A DNA stretch of 64,000 nt, from assembly GCF_965661665.1 (NCBI RefSeq), contig NZ_CBFIEO010000016.1:9757-73756 (forward strand), given 5' to 3'. Positions 18,460-25,980 of the stretch are shown here, piece after piece. Under the pieces are notes generated by a model that worked only from the letters and a program-made list of their open reading frames with translations, was not told the DNA's origin and made no database searches. Position numbers and translations under genes: made by a program. Within the stretch, counting starts at the first letter, position 1. Each line of letters begins with the position of its first letter. Origin of the DNA: Cognatiyoonia sp965661665 (GTDB lineage: Bacteria > Pseudomonadota > Alphaproteobacteria > Rhodobacterales > Rhodobacteraceae).

Positions 18460-19689
18460 ATGGACGGAACATCACACATGACCGGGCTCCAGCGCCCTGA
18501 CTTCTACCGCTTTCACCAAGGCGAAAAGGTCTTGCCCTTCTCTGACGCGGAATACGAAGCCCGCCTTACCGGACTGCGCAGGATTATGACGGCAGAGGGC
18601 CTAGACGCGGTTGTGCTGACCTCAATGCACAACATCGCCTATTATTCCGGCTTTCTCTACTGCACCTTTGGCCGCCCTTACGCACAGGTCGTCACTGCTA
18701 ATGACACTGTGACCTTCAGCGCTGGCATTGACGCTGCCCAGCCGTGGCGTCGCTGCTACGGCGACAACATCACCTACACGGATTGGCAGCGAAACAACTA
18801 CTGGCGCGCGATCCTATCTGTTGTCGGACAGGACAAAGCCGTTGGTTACGAAGGGGATCACCTCACCTTGGTGCAAAAGGCGCTGATGGATGAGTTTTTG
18901 ACTCCATCCAGCACAGCCGACATCGCCCCCGCCACGATGAAACAGCGGTTCCACAAATCTCCTGCAGAGCTTGATCTGATCCGCGCAGGGGCCGCTACTG
19001 CTGATGTCGGCGGTTATGCCGTCCGTGAAGCGATCAAGGTCGGCGCGCGGGAGATTGACGTCGCAATGGCAGGCCGCGACGCGATGGAGCTTGAGATTGT
19101 GAAACGCTACCCCGATGCGGAATACCGCGACACGTGGGTCTGGTTCCAATCTGGCATCAACACCGATGGCGCGCATAACCCTGTGACAGGGCGTATGCTT
19201 GAACGCGGTGACATCCTCAGCCTCAATAGCTTCCCGATGATCTCCGGCTACTACACAGCCTTGGAGCGGACCCTATTTGTGGAAACCGTCGACGATGCAA
19301 GCCTCAAGATTTGGGAGGCAAACGTCGCCGCCCATGAATACGGGATGAGCCTTTTGAAACCGGGTGTCTCATGTGCCGAAGTCACACATGCCATCAATGA
19401 TTTCTTCGCCGAACGCGACCTACTGCAATACCGGACCTTTGGCTATGGCCACTCCTTCGGGGTTCTCAGCCATTACTACGGCCGTGAAGCAGGGCTCGAA
19501 CTGCGCGAAGACATCGACACAGTTTTGGAACCCGGCATGGTTATCTCGATGGAGCCGATGCTGACCATCCCAGAAGGTCAGCCAGGTGCAGGCGGATATC
19601 GGGAACATGACATCCTGATCATCACGGAAGACGGGAACGACAACATCACAGGCTTCCCCTACGGACCAAACCACAACGTCGTGGGCTAG
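18460..19689 (+). CDS. Creatinase (creatine amidinohydrolase)
   Basis: Hydrolyses creatine to sarcosine and urea. The 409-residue protein has the pita-bread M24 fold but matches creatinase rather than a peptidase. Long stretches match the Pseudomonas putida enzyme as remembered, for example SFGVLSHYYGREAGLELRED and GINTDGAHNPVT, in which His239 corresponds to the catalytic His232. YTDWQRNNYW and ALERTLF are also shared. CAGGAGTG precedes the ATG. A 222-base leader with short hairpins separates it from the dehydrogenase gene. Sarcosine produced here is a natural substrate for the adjacent flavoproteins. Confidence 0.93.
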   Translation: MDGTSHMTGLQRPDFYRFHQGEKVLPFSDAEYEARLTGLRRIMTAEGLDAVVLTSMHNIAYYSGFLYCTFGRPYAQVVTANDTVTFSAGIDAAQPWRRCYGDNITYTDWQRNNYWRAILSVVGQDKAVGYEGDHLTLVQKALMDEFLTPSSTADIAPATMKQRFHKSPAELDLIRAGAATADVGGYAVREAIKVGAREIDVAMAGRDAMELEIVKRYPDAEYRDTWVWFQSGINTDGAHNPVTGRMLERGDILSLNSFPMISGYYTALERTLFVETVDDASLKIWEANVAAHEYGMSLLKPGVSCAEVTHAINDFFAERDLLQYRTFGYGHSFGVLSHYYGREAGLELREDIDTVLEPGMVISMEPMLTIPEGQPGAGGYREHDILIITEDGNDNITGFPYGPNHNVVG

Positions 19690-19698
19690 AGTTTGACA

Positions 19699-19729
19699 GG
19701 TCTGGCCGCTGCCCATCGTTGGCCGGACC
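19699..19729 (+). terminator. Terminator-like hairpin after creatinase gene
   Basis: GGTCTGGCC (19699-19707) pairs with GGCCGGACC (19721-19729) over nine positions, including one wobble pair, ten bases after the stop. No T-run follows, so termination would be weak or Rho-dependent. Confidence 0.45.
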
Positions 19730-19924
19730 GCAGGTTATCGCGTTGGGCACTTTGGTGACTAAAGCCTGATGTGGCCGCACGCTACGTTAATGGCGCAAAG
19801 CGGTATACGCTGTGTGTACGCCCAGTGTACGGGATGTGACTCCCTCAAAAGTCTTGGTTTAACGCCGTTAACCATTTTTCGGCATCGCACGTTGGTCCAC
19901 GCCCTTAATGCGCTCACACTTCAT

Positions 19925-19959
19925 AAAGAAAAGGCCGCGCGATACCTCGCACGGCCTTT
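19925..19959 (-). terminator. Rho-independent terminator of ctpA
   Basis: On the minus strand AAAGGCCG (19959-19952) pairs with CGGCCTTT (19937-19930) and runs into TTCTTT, about 20 bases after the ctpA stop. Confidence 0.8.
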
Positions 19960-19980
19960 CGTCTGGGATTTGAACGGACG

Positions 19981-21321
19981 TTACTCGTCTTGCGGTACGA
20001 GCGCGTTCAGACCCTTTAAAATGTCGATGGCATAGGCGAGTTGGTAGTCATCTTCCCGCAACTGCGCCGCTGCCGCTGCCCGTTCGCGATCTTCCTCAAT
20101 CTGGCGGATTTCATCCTCCGACAAGCTGTCGTTTCCAAGCGACCCGCGCAGGTCCGCCTCGGACCAGAAGCGTGGTGTGTCCTCTTCCTCCGCATCCGGA
20201 TCAACCGGCTCACGACGGGGCTGTTCGACGATGATATCAGGTGAAATACCGAGCGCTTGGATCGACCGGCCAGACGGTGTGTAATACCGCGAGGTGGTCA
20301 AACGCATCGCGCCATCGCCCTGCAACGGCACGACCGTTTGCACTGATCCTTTGCCGAAGGATTTAGTACCAACAACAATCGCGCGGCGATGATCTTGCAA
20401 CGCCCCCGCAACGATTTCTGACGCGGAAGCGGAGCCGCCGTTGATCAGAACGACAATCGGTTTGCCTTCCGCCAAATCACCGGGTGTGGCGTTGTACCGT
20501 TCCCCATCTTGCGGTTCCCGCCCGCGGGTCGAAACGATTTCTCCCGCATCAAGGAACGCGTCAGAGACAAAGACCGCTTGGTTCAGCAAACCCCCAGGAT
20601 TGTTGCGCAAATCGACAATGAAGCCATCGATGTTGTCGATGCCGCCCGCAGCCTCGACCTGTTCTTTCAGACCTTCTTCAAGGTTCGGGAAGGTCTGCGC
20701 GTTGAATGTGGTGACTCGCAGGACAACCGCCTTACCCTCGGTCCGCGAACGGACAGCAGTCAGCTTGATCGTGTCCCGAATGATGGAGACGTCAAAAGGC
20801 TCCACTTCGCTTTCGCGCACGACTGTGATGATCACTTCTGACCCCACCGGACCACGCAGATATTCAAGCGCTTCGTCAAGAGTTAGGCCCAGCAAACTCT
20901 CCCCATCCACGGCGGTGATAAAGTCGCCCGCTTCCATGCCAGCGGCTGCTGCTGGTGTTCCGTCGATGGGTGAGACGACTTTGACGAAACCCTCTTCTTG
21001 TGTGACTTCTAAACCAAGCCCACCAAACTCACCGCGCGTCTGCACCCGCATGTCAGCGGCGTCCTCGGCAGAGAGATAGCTGGAATGTGGATCAAGCGAC
21101 GTCAGCATACCGTTGATGGCCGCCTCGATCAGCTCTTTTTCGTTTACATCTTCGACATAGCCCGACCGGATCCGCTCAAAGATATCGCCGAACAAATCAA
21201 GCTGTTCATAGATCGCGCCCTCGCGTTTCGACTCCTGCGCCAACAACGGGCCCGCAACTTGCGTTGTCGCCACAAGGCCAAGGACCGTCCCGCTCGCGGC
21301 GGCTATAATCATCTTTTTCAT
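19981..21321 (-). CDS. ctpA: C-terminal processing protease CtpA (S41)
   Basis: A 446-residue periplasmic serine protease with a Ser-Lys dyad. The start MKKMIIAAASGTV at 21321 has AGGATTCGAG upstream and gives a signal peptide; an upstream start would overlap the neighbour. A PDZ domain covers about residues 75-165 (EFGGLGLEVTQEEGFVKVVS). The catalytic Ser is in NGGSASASEI and the Lys in VGTKSFGKGSVQ. It degrades or matures periplasmic proteins, often cell-wall hydrolases. It follows the EnvC-like gene by 13 bases, which fits a shared cell-wall role. Confidence 0.94.
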   Translation of the reverse strand: MKKMIIAAASGTVLGLVATTQVAGPLLAQESKREGAIYEQLDLFGDIFERIRSGYVEDVNEKELIEAAINGMLTSLDPHSSYLSAEDAADMRVQTRGEFGGLGLEVTQEEGFVKVVSPIDGTPAAAAGMEAGDFITAVDGESLLGLTLDEALEYLRGPVGSEVIITVVRESEVEPFDVSIIRDTIKLTAVRSRTEGKAVVLRVTTFNAQTFPNLEEGLKEQVEAAGGIDNIDGFIVDLRNNPGGLLNQAVFVSDAFLDAGEIVSTRGREPQDGERYNATPGDLAEGKPIVVLINGGSASASEIVAGALQDHRRAIVVGTKSFGKGSVQTVVPLQGDGAMRLTTSRYYTPSGRSIQALGISPDIIVEQPRREPVDPDAEEEDTPRFWSEADLRGSLGNDSLSEDEIRQIEEDRERAAAAAQLREDDYQLAYAIDILKGLNALVPQDE

Positions 21322-21334
21322 CTCGAATCCTAAT

Positions 21335-22447
21335 CTACTGCAGCGCAAACCAAGTGGCTGGGTCTACTGGACTTTGCCCTTCTCTGACCTCAAGATAAAG
21401 AGTCTGTGTCGAACCGCCGCGATTTCCACCCTCGCTTTGCGTCAAAATGCCGTCAACTGTTGGTGAAGACCCGCCCAGGAGGCCAATCGGAAAGCCCTCA
21501 GCGATTACTTGACCAACCTCGGTGTAGATTTCCTCCAACCCCATGAGGATGAAGAGAATGTTGGGCGCAGGTTCAAGAATCGCGACATTGCCGTAGTCTA
21601 ATAAGGGTCCGACGAAGAGGACCGTAGCAGGCGTGGGGGAGGTGACGAGGGCGTGCGGACGGCCTGCGATGTGCAGGCCCGGACGGGTGGTGCCATCAGC
21701 ATCTGGTGCGTTGAACCCCCGTACGACCAAGCCTTGTAAAGGCATGGCCAGCGACCCTTTCACATTGGTGCTGTAGGCGTCGTTGTTGGGTACGGCATAG
21801 GCGGCGCTCAGTTGTGCGGCGAAGGCGGTGAGGGTTTCAGCGCTTGCCACCATTAGCGCGGTTTGCGTCGGATCCTCTTCAAATCTTTTGAGTAGGTCAG
21901 TTCGGTTGGCGATTGCGGCGCTGAGTTTGGACCGTGCTGTTTGCGCCCCGCGCAGGCCCCGCTCTAACATGTCGGCGGCTGTTTTCTGAAGCTCTTGCAG
22001 GAGGCTCAACTCCTCCAATTCCGCGCGAAGCGCGGCCACCTGCCGTTGTAGGGCAGGCGTGATCTCCGTCGCCAGCATCCCAGCCCGCGCCATGCTCGTG
22101 GGACCATCGGGATGCAACAGCAGGGCAGGGGCAGTACCGCGCTCAAGCGACTGTAGCATACTCAATATGTTGGAGATGTCATCGCGCTTTGCATCCAGCC
22201 TGTTCTGCATGGCTTGGCGTTGCATGGCGGCTTGCCGCAGCCCGTTGCGCATGGCCACTAAGCTGTCCTCATAAGCGCGCACCGTCGTTGTCAACGCCGC
22301 AACGCGGTCCCGCGCAGATTGCGTCTCTCTCAAGCTTTCGGATGCCGCCTCAAGCTTTGTGGCAGCCTCGCTCACCTCTGATCCTGTTTGCGCAAAGGAG
22401 GCGGAGGCTGTGAGCAGCATCAGGAAGAAGGCGATGCAATGGGTCAT
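21335..22447 (-). CDS. envC: EnvC-like murein hydrolase activator (degenerate M23 domain)
   Basis: A 370-residue periplasmic protein with a signal peptide (cleavage near ASASFAQ), a long helical coiled-coil region (about 25-220) and a C-terminal LytM/M23-like domain (about 245-370). The zinc ligands of active M23 enzymes are missing: GLHIAGRPH replaces the first ligand region and LMGL sits where an HxH is expected. EnvC proteins are enzymatically dead and activate amidases at the septum, which fits. The ATG overlaps the gpmI stop by four bases, so gpmI, envC and ctpA are probably one operon. Confidence 0.85.
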   Translation of the reverse strand: MTHCIAFFLMLLTASASFAQTGSEVSEAATKLEAASESLRETQSARDRVAALTTTVRAYEDSLVAMRNGLRQAAMQRQAMQNRLDAKRDDISNILSMLQSLERGTAPALLLHPDGPTSMARAGMLATEITPALQRQVAALRAELEELSLLQELQKTAADMLERGLRGAQTARSKLSAAIANRTDLLKRFEEDPTQTALMVASAETLTAFAAQLSAAYAVPNNDAYSTNVKGSLAMPLQGLVVRGFNAPDADGTTRPGLHIAGRPHALVTSPTPATVLFVGPLLDYGNVAILEPAPNILFILMGLEEIYTEVGQVIAEGFPIGLLGGSSPTVDGILTQSEGGNRGGSTQTLYLEVREGQSPVDPATWFALQ

Positions 22448-24048
22448 TTGAGGAGCAGGCTTGCCCCCGTCATCTCAGCCGGTTGGTTGAGGCCCATCAA
22501 TTCCAATATCGTCGGCGCAAGATCGGCCAATCGCCCATCGCGCAGGCCCGTGACGCCCTTTGCGCCGAAAATAAGAACTGGCACAGGGTTGGTGGTGTGC
22601 GCCGTGTGGGGTCCGCCTGTTTCGGGGTCGATCATGGTTTCGCAATTGCCGTGATCGGCGGTTACAATCATCGCACCACCTGCCGCCTCCAATGCGGTCA
22701 GAACTTCGCCCAAACCCCGATCCACCGCCTCGCAAGCGGCGATGGCGGCGTTCAGGTCTCCGGTATGGCCCACCATATCAGGGTTGGCGTAGTTCGTGAC
22801 GATGAGGTCATAACCCTTCTCAATCGCGCCGACGAAAGCCTCCGTCACTTCGCCAGCCGACATCTCTGGCTGGAGGTCATAGGTCGCAACTTTCGGTGAT
22901 TTTGGCATGAACCGATCTTCACCATCTTCTGGCGTCTCAACACCTCCGTTGAGGAAGAATGTCACGTGCGGATATTTCTCCGTCTCCGCCAAACGGAACT
23001 GGGATTTGCCATGCTGCGACACCCAAGACCCCAGCGTGTTGACGATGCTACGTTTTGGGAAGACCGTCTCATACCAATCGTTAAGGGCATCCGAGTATTC
23101 GACCATGCCCAGACGGGCGGCGAGGGGTGGCAGATCGCGCGCAAAACCATCAAAGTTGGGATTGGCAATCGCTGCCAGAATTTCCCGTGCGCGGTCGGAG
23201 CGGAAGTTTAGGCAAAAGACACCGTCCTTCGCATCAAAACCGCTGTAATCCCCGATGACGGAAGCTGCAATAAACTCATCCGTCTGGTCGTTGGCATAGG
23301 CCGCCTTNNNNNNNNTCGCATCAAAACCGCTGTAATCCCCGATGACGGAAGCTGCAATAAACTCATCCGTCTGGTCGTTGGCATAGGCCGCCTCAATCGC
23401 GTTTCGCGCAGATGCAAACTCTGGCGCATCGCCCTGCACAATGGCTTGATACGCCTGCTCCACCCGCTCCCATCGGTTGTCACGGTCGAGTGCGAAGTAG
23501 CGACCCGTGACTGTGGCGATGGTCGCGGAGGCGGGCAAGGCCCCCTCCAACTGATCGAGGTACGTGAGCGCGGAGGAGGGCGCGACATCGCGGCCATCGG
23601 TGATGACGTGGACGGCAGAGGAAATGCCAGCGGCCTCCAAGATCTTTAGTGTTTCGATCATGTGATCGATGTGCCCATGCACCCCACCATCGGACAGTAC
23701 GCCCATGATCTGCGCGGTGCCACCAGTTTCTTTCAGTCGTGTGACGAACGCGGCGAATGCTTCTGCCTTCGCGTAGCTGCCATCCTCAATTGCAAGGTCA
23801 ATCTGCCCAAGGTCCATCGCCACCACACGGCCCGCGCCGATATTGGTGTGGCCCACTTCAGAATTGCCCATTTGACCCGCGGGCAGCCCCGCGTCCCGTC
23901 CGTGCGTTAACAGCTGCGCGTGGGGGCAGGTTGCCATCAGGCGATCAAAGTTCGGTGTGTATGCGAGCTTAGGCGCATTGCCATCGACCGCGGCGTTCAA
24001 GCCCCAGCCGTCAAGGATACAAAGAACAACAGGCTTGGGGATCGGCAT
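22444..24048 (-). CDS. gpmI: 2,3-bisphosphoglycerate-independent phosphoglycerate mutase (contains an assembly gap)
   Basis: Interconverts 3- and 2-phosphoglycerate with two Mn ions. Family signs are VVLCILDGWGLN near the start, the phosphoserine-site MGNSEVGHTNIGAGRVV and TADHGNCETM near the C terminus. As written it is 534 codons including a run of 8 N and a repeated 26-residue stretch. Removing the 87-base excess gives about 505 residues, the usual length, and the frame is preserved either way. The biological gene is therefore almost certainly intact with a single copy of that stretch. It is followed by the EnvC-like gene with a four-base overlap. Confidence 0.9.
   Translation of the reverse strand: MPIPKPVVLCILDGWGLNAAVDGNAPKLAYTPNFDRLMATCPHAQLLTHGRDAGLPAGQMGNSEVGHTNIGAGRVVAMDLGQIDLAIEDGSYAKAEAFAAFVTRLKETGGTAQIMGVLSDGGVHGHIDHMIETLKILEAAGISSAVHVITDGRDVAPSSALTYLDQLEGALPASATIATVTGRYFALDRDNRWERVEQAYQAIVQGDAPEFASARNAIEAAYANDQTDEFIAASVIGDYSGFDAXXXKAAYANDQTDEFIAASVIGDYSGFDAKDGVFCLNFRSDRAREILAAIANPNFDGFARDLPPLAARLGMVEYSDALNDWYETVFPKRSIVNTLGSWVSQHGKSQFRLAETEKYPHVTFFLNGGVETPEDGEDRFMPKSPKVATYDLQPEMSAGEVTEAFVGAIEKGYDLIVTNYANPDMVGHTGDLNAAIAACEAVDRGLGEVLTALEAAGGAMIVTADHGNCETMIDPETGGPHTAHTTNPVPVLIFGAKGVTGLRDGRLADLAPTILELMGLNQPAEMTGASLLLK
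23229..23393. repeat. 78-base perfect direct repeat flanking an N-run (assembly artefact)
   Basis: Bases 23229-23306 are repeated at 23316-23393, separated by one T and eight N (23308-23315). The repeat sits in the catalytic part of gpmI. Contig ends that overlap but were not merged explain it best. Confidence 0.9.
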
Positions 24049-24118
24049 GGGAGGGCTCCGTCAAATGAAGTTGCGCTTTCCTACCGCACGGCCCACTGAA
24101 GCAAAACCGACAATTTCG

Positions 24119-24589
24119 TCAGGCGCGGTGGTAGGGGCCGCCGGTTTGAATGGACGCGGCGCGGTAAAGCTGTTCGGCGAGCATCACGCGCACCAATTTA
24201 TGCGGCCAAACCATCTTGCCAAACGAAAGGGAGGCATCCGCCTCAGCCCGCAGCACAGGGTCAATCCCATCTGCGCCCCCAATGATGAAGCACAGGTTGT
24301 CGCCTCGATCGGCCCACGTTGTCAGCTTGGTCGCAAATTCGGGCGAGGTCATAAGCTTTCCGCGCTCATCCAAGGTCACAAGGCGCGCTGCTTTTGGCAC
24401 CGCTTTGCGCAAAAGCTCCGCCTCTGCAGTCATCCCTTTCGATTTGCGGTCATCGACCTCGGTCTCCCCTTCAAACCGCCATCCAAGCGGGCGAGCGGTT
24501 TGGGTGAAACGAGAGTAATAATCATCGGTCAGTGCGCGTTCTTCGCTTCGGTTGGCGAGCTTGCCGACCGCGCAGACCGTGACCTTCAT
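24119..24589 (-). CDS. rlmH: 23S rRNA pseudouridine(1915)-N3-methyltransferase RlmH
   Basis: A 156-residue SPOUT methyltransferase that methylates pseudouridine 1915 in helix 69 of 23S rRNA. The family motifs are present: LVTLDERGKLMTSPEFA in the middle, FIIGGADGID (about 100-109) for the knotted SAM site, and the C-terminal MVWPHKLVRVMLAEQLYRA followed by GGPYHRA. The length equals the usual 155-160 residues. It follows rsfS by eight bases, the conserved order rsfS-rlmH. Confidence 0.96.
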   Translation of the reverse strand: MKVTVCAVGKLANRSEERALTDDYYSRFTQTARPLGWRFEGETEVDDRKSKGMTAEAELLRKAVPKAARLVTLDERGKLMTSPEFATKLTTWADRGDNLCFIIGGADGIDPVLRAEADASLSFGKMVWPHKLVRVMLAEQLYRAASIQTGGPYHRA

Positions 24590-24597
24590 CGGTTGGC

Positions 24598-25017
24598 TTA
24601 CACCTTAGGGCTGTTGGGCAGCCACATCTTTTCAAGCTGGTAAAACTCGCGCACTTCCGGCCGGAAGATATGCACGATCACGTCGCCCGTGTCGATCAGC
24701 ACCCAATCACCTGTTTCGCGACCTTCCATTTTGGAGATCACGCGAAACTCCTGCTTGAGCTTATCGACCAGCTTTTCCGCGATCGATGTTACCTGACGGC
24801 TCGACCGACCAGAAGCGATCACCATGTAATCACCCATCTCGGACTTACCGCGCAGTTCAATCTGCAAGATGTCTTCGGCTTTGTCGTCATCGAGGGATTT
24901 CAGGACGGCGGCTAGGATTTCTTCGCTCATCCCGTCTTGCGGTTTCGCTTTCACGCGCGACCCGCTTTTGGCAGTACCTTCTGCCTGAGTGGCTAAAGAC
25001 AGTTTGATGTCCTCCAT
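24598..25017 (-). CDS. rsfS: Ribosomal silencing factor RsfS
   Basis: A 139-residue protein that binds ribosomal protein uL14 and blocks subunit joining in starvation. The core begins at about residue 30 (MSEEILAAVLKSLDDDKAEDI) and includes DYMVIASGRSSRQV and GDWVLIDTGDVIVHIF. The first 29 residues are not part of the family core. Initiation at the internal Met30 (24930) would give about 110 residues, nearer to the usual length, so the start is uncertain. It is co-directional with rlmH. Confidence 0.93.
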   Translation of the reverse strand: MEDIKLSLATQAEGTAKSGSRVKAKPQDGMSEEILAAVLKSLDDDKAEDILQIELRGKSEMGDYMVIASGRSSRQVTSIAEKLVDKLKQEFRVISKMEGRETGDWVLIDTGDVIVHIFRPEVREFYQLEKMWLPNSPKV

Positions 25018-25121
25018 TGCATGTCATTTGCCCTTTTGGGCTTCACTCGTAGGTCAAAGTTAACAACCTCCCCAAAACAATTCAATGACTCGACGAATGT
25101 GGCTCACGAAAAATCCTTGGC

Positions 25122-25153
25122 CCCAAAAAGCAAAAGAGCGGCCAAGGCCGCTC
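25122..25153 (-). terminator. Rho-independent terminator after small membrane-protein gene
   Basis: On the minus strand GAGCGGCC (25153-25146) and GGCCGCTC (25143-25136) form an 8-bp stem with a two-base loop, followed by TTTTGCTTTTTGG. It lies about 40 bases past the stop at 25191. Confidence 0.85.
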
Positions 25154-25190
25154 ACATGACACGTTGTGTGTCTCGCTTTGTATTCTGTAC

Positions 25191-25397
25191 TTATTCCGCA
25201 GGCGGCATGTGCGACTGCACACGGCGGGAGTAGAAGGACACTTCTTTTTCACCAGCAATCCACGCGGCCAGCTTGGCGCGTGACAAAGGCCACTCTTCCG
25301 GCAGGAACCGGCCGAATTTGCAAATCCACCACACGAAAACACCGGCACCAGCAACCAAACCCACGAAATATCCAGACACGAAAGTCAACATTTCCAT
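25191..25397 (-). CDS. Small single-span membrane protein, unknown function
   Basis: A 68-residue protein. Residues about 4-26 form a hydrophobic helix rich in Gly and Trp (FVSGYFVGLVAGAGVFVWWI). The rest is a basic and amphipathic tail (EEWPLSRAKLAAWIAGEKEVSF). GGAGAATCTA precedes the ATG and a clear terminator follows, so the gene is believable despite its size. No family is recognised. It is transcribed as its own unit on the minus strand upstream of rsfS. Confidence 0.7.
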   Translation of the reverse strand: MEMLTFVSGYFVGLVAGAGVFVWWICKFGRFLPEEWPLSRAKLAAWIAGEKEVSFYSRRVQSHMPPAE

Positions 25398-25542
25398 TTA
25401 GATTCTCCGCTCTTTAATCACCCAGAGAGCTACAGATAGCCCCTGTTCACGATGCAGATATGCAAATCGAATATGTCGCGTGAATGATCAAATAAGGGCA
25501 TAATTTTTACAAAAGTTCTGAAAACTTCGATGAAACTTGGGT

Positions 25543-25740
25543 TTACCCAGCGTCACCTTTCTTGCCGCTCGGCATTCGGACCTCCCGCTGTGGGAATGGA
25601 ATGCTGATATCGTTTTCGGCAAAGGCGTCCCGCGGGCGGAACAGCAGCGCACCCAGTTCTTGACCTTCGCCAAGCAACATTTGGCCCCAGTTCAGAAACT
25701 CGGACGCTTGTTCTTCCAGATTTGGGACGTCTTGCTGCAT
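25543..25740 (-). CDS. Small soluble protein, unknown function
   Basis: A 65-residue acidic protein starting MQQDVPNLEEQASEFLNWGQ, with a likely amphipathic helix followed by a proline-rich, basic tail ending in Lys-Lys. TAGGAGGGCC stands just before the ATG, an unusually good ribosome-binding site. A longer plus-strand frame over the same bases has no such signal and looks like the shadow. It is divergent from leuC. No function can be assigned. Confidence 0.6.
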   Translation of the reverse strand: MQQDVPNLEEQASEFLNWGQMLLGEGQELGALLFRPRDAFAENDISIPFPQREVRMPSGKKGDAG

Positions 25741-25773
25741 CGGCCCTCCTACGGATCACTTTGCAGTGCAGGC

Positions 25774-25815
25774 GTTTGGCGTTGCAAGCGAGACTTGCGA
25801 GTCTTTCGACTCCTG
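25774..25815 (+). promoter_or_regulatory. Overlapping small hairpins in the leuC leader
   Basis: GCAAG-CGAGA-CTTGC is followed at once by GAGTC-TTTC-GACTC. The middle strand can also pair as GACT-TGCG-AGTC, so the stems exclude one another. A second GC hairpin (CGGGG-TTGGTT-CCCCG) lies about 50 bases before leuC. This could be an attenuator, but no T-run is seen. Confidence 0.3.
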
Positions 25816-25980
25816 TATATTTGGAACCACATGAAACGTATCTTTGACATCGACGACCGCGCGTTTCTGCCGTGGCGGTTTTACGGCGCAAGCCAGACGC
25901 TTCTCGCTCAACTATGAGTGCCCGGGGTTGGTTCCCCGTCTATCAACTTGTCAAAAACTCACTAGCTTTCGGAGAGGACG

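Noticed and set aside
23229..23393. Biological tandem duplication in gpmI
   Set aside because: The N-run between perfect copies, and the normal length of the protein when one copy is removed, make an assembly error far more likely.
25537..25917. 126-codon plus-strand ORF before leuC
   Set aside because: The minus-strand frame over the same bases has a strong Shine-Dalgarno and a more natural composition. Only the last 28 codons of the plus frame, as a possible leader peptide, were kept as a low-value idea.
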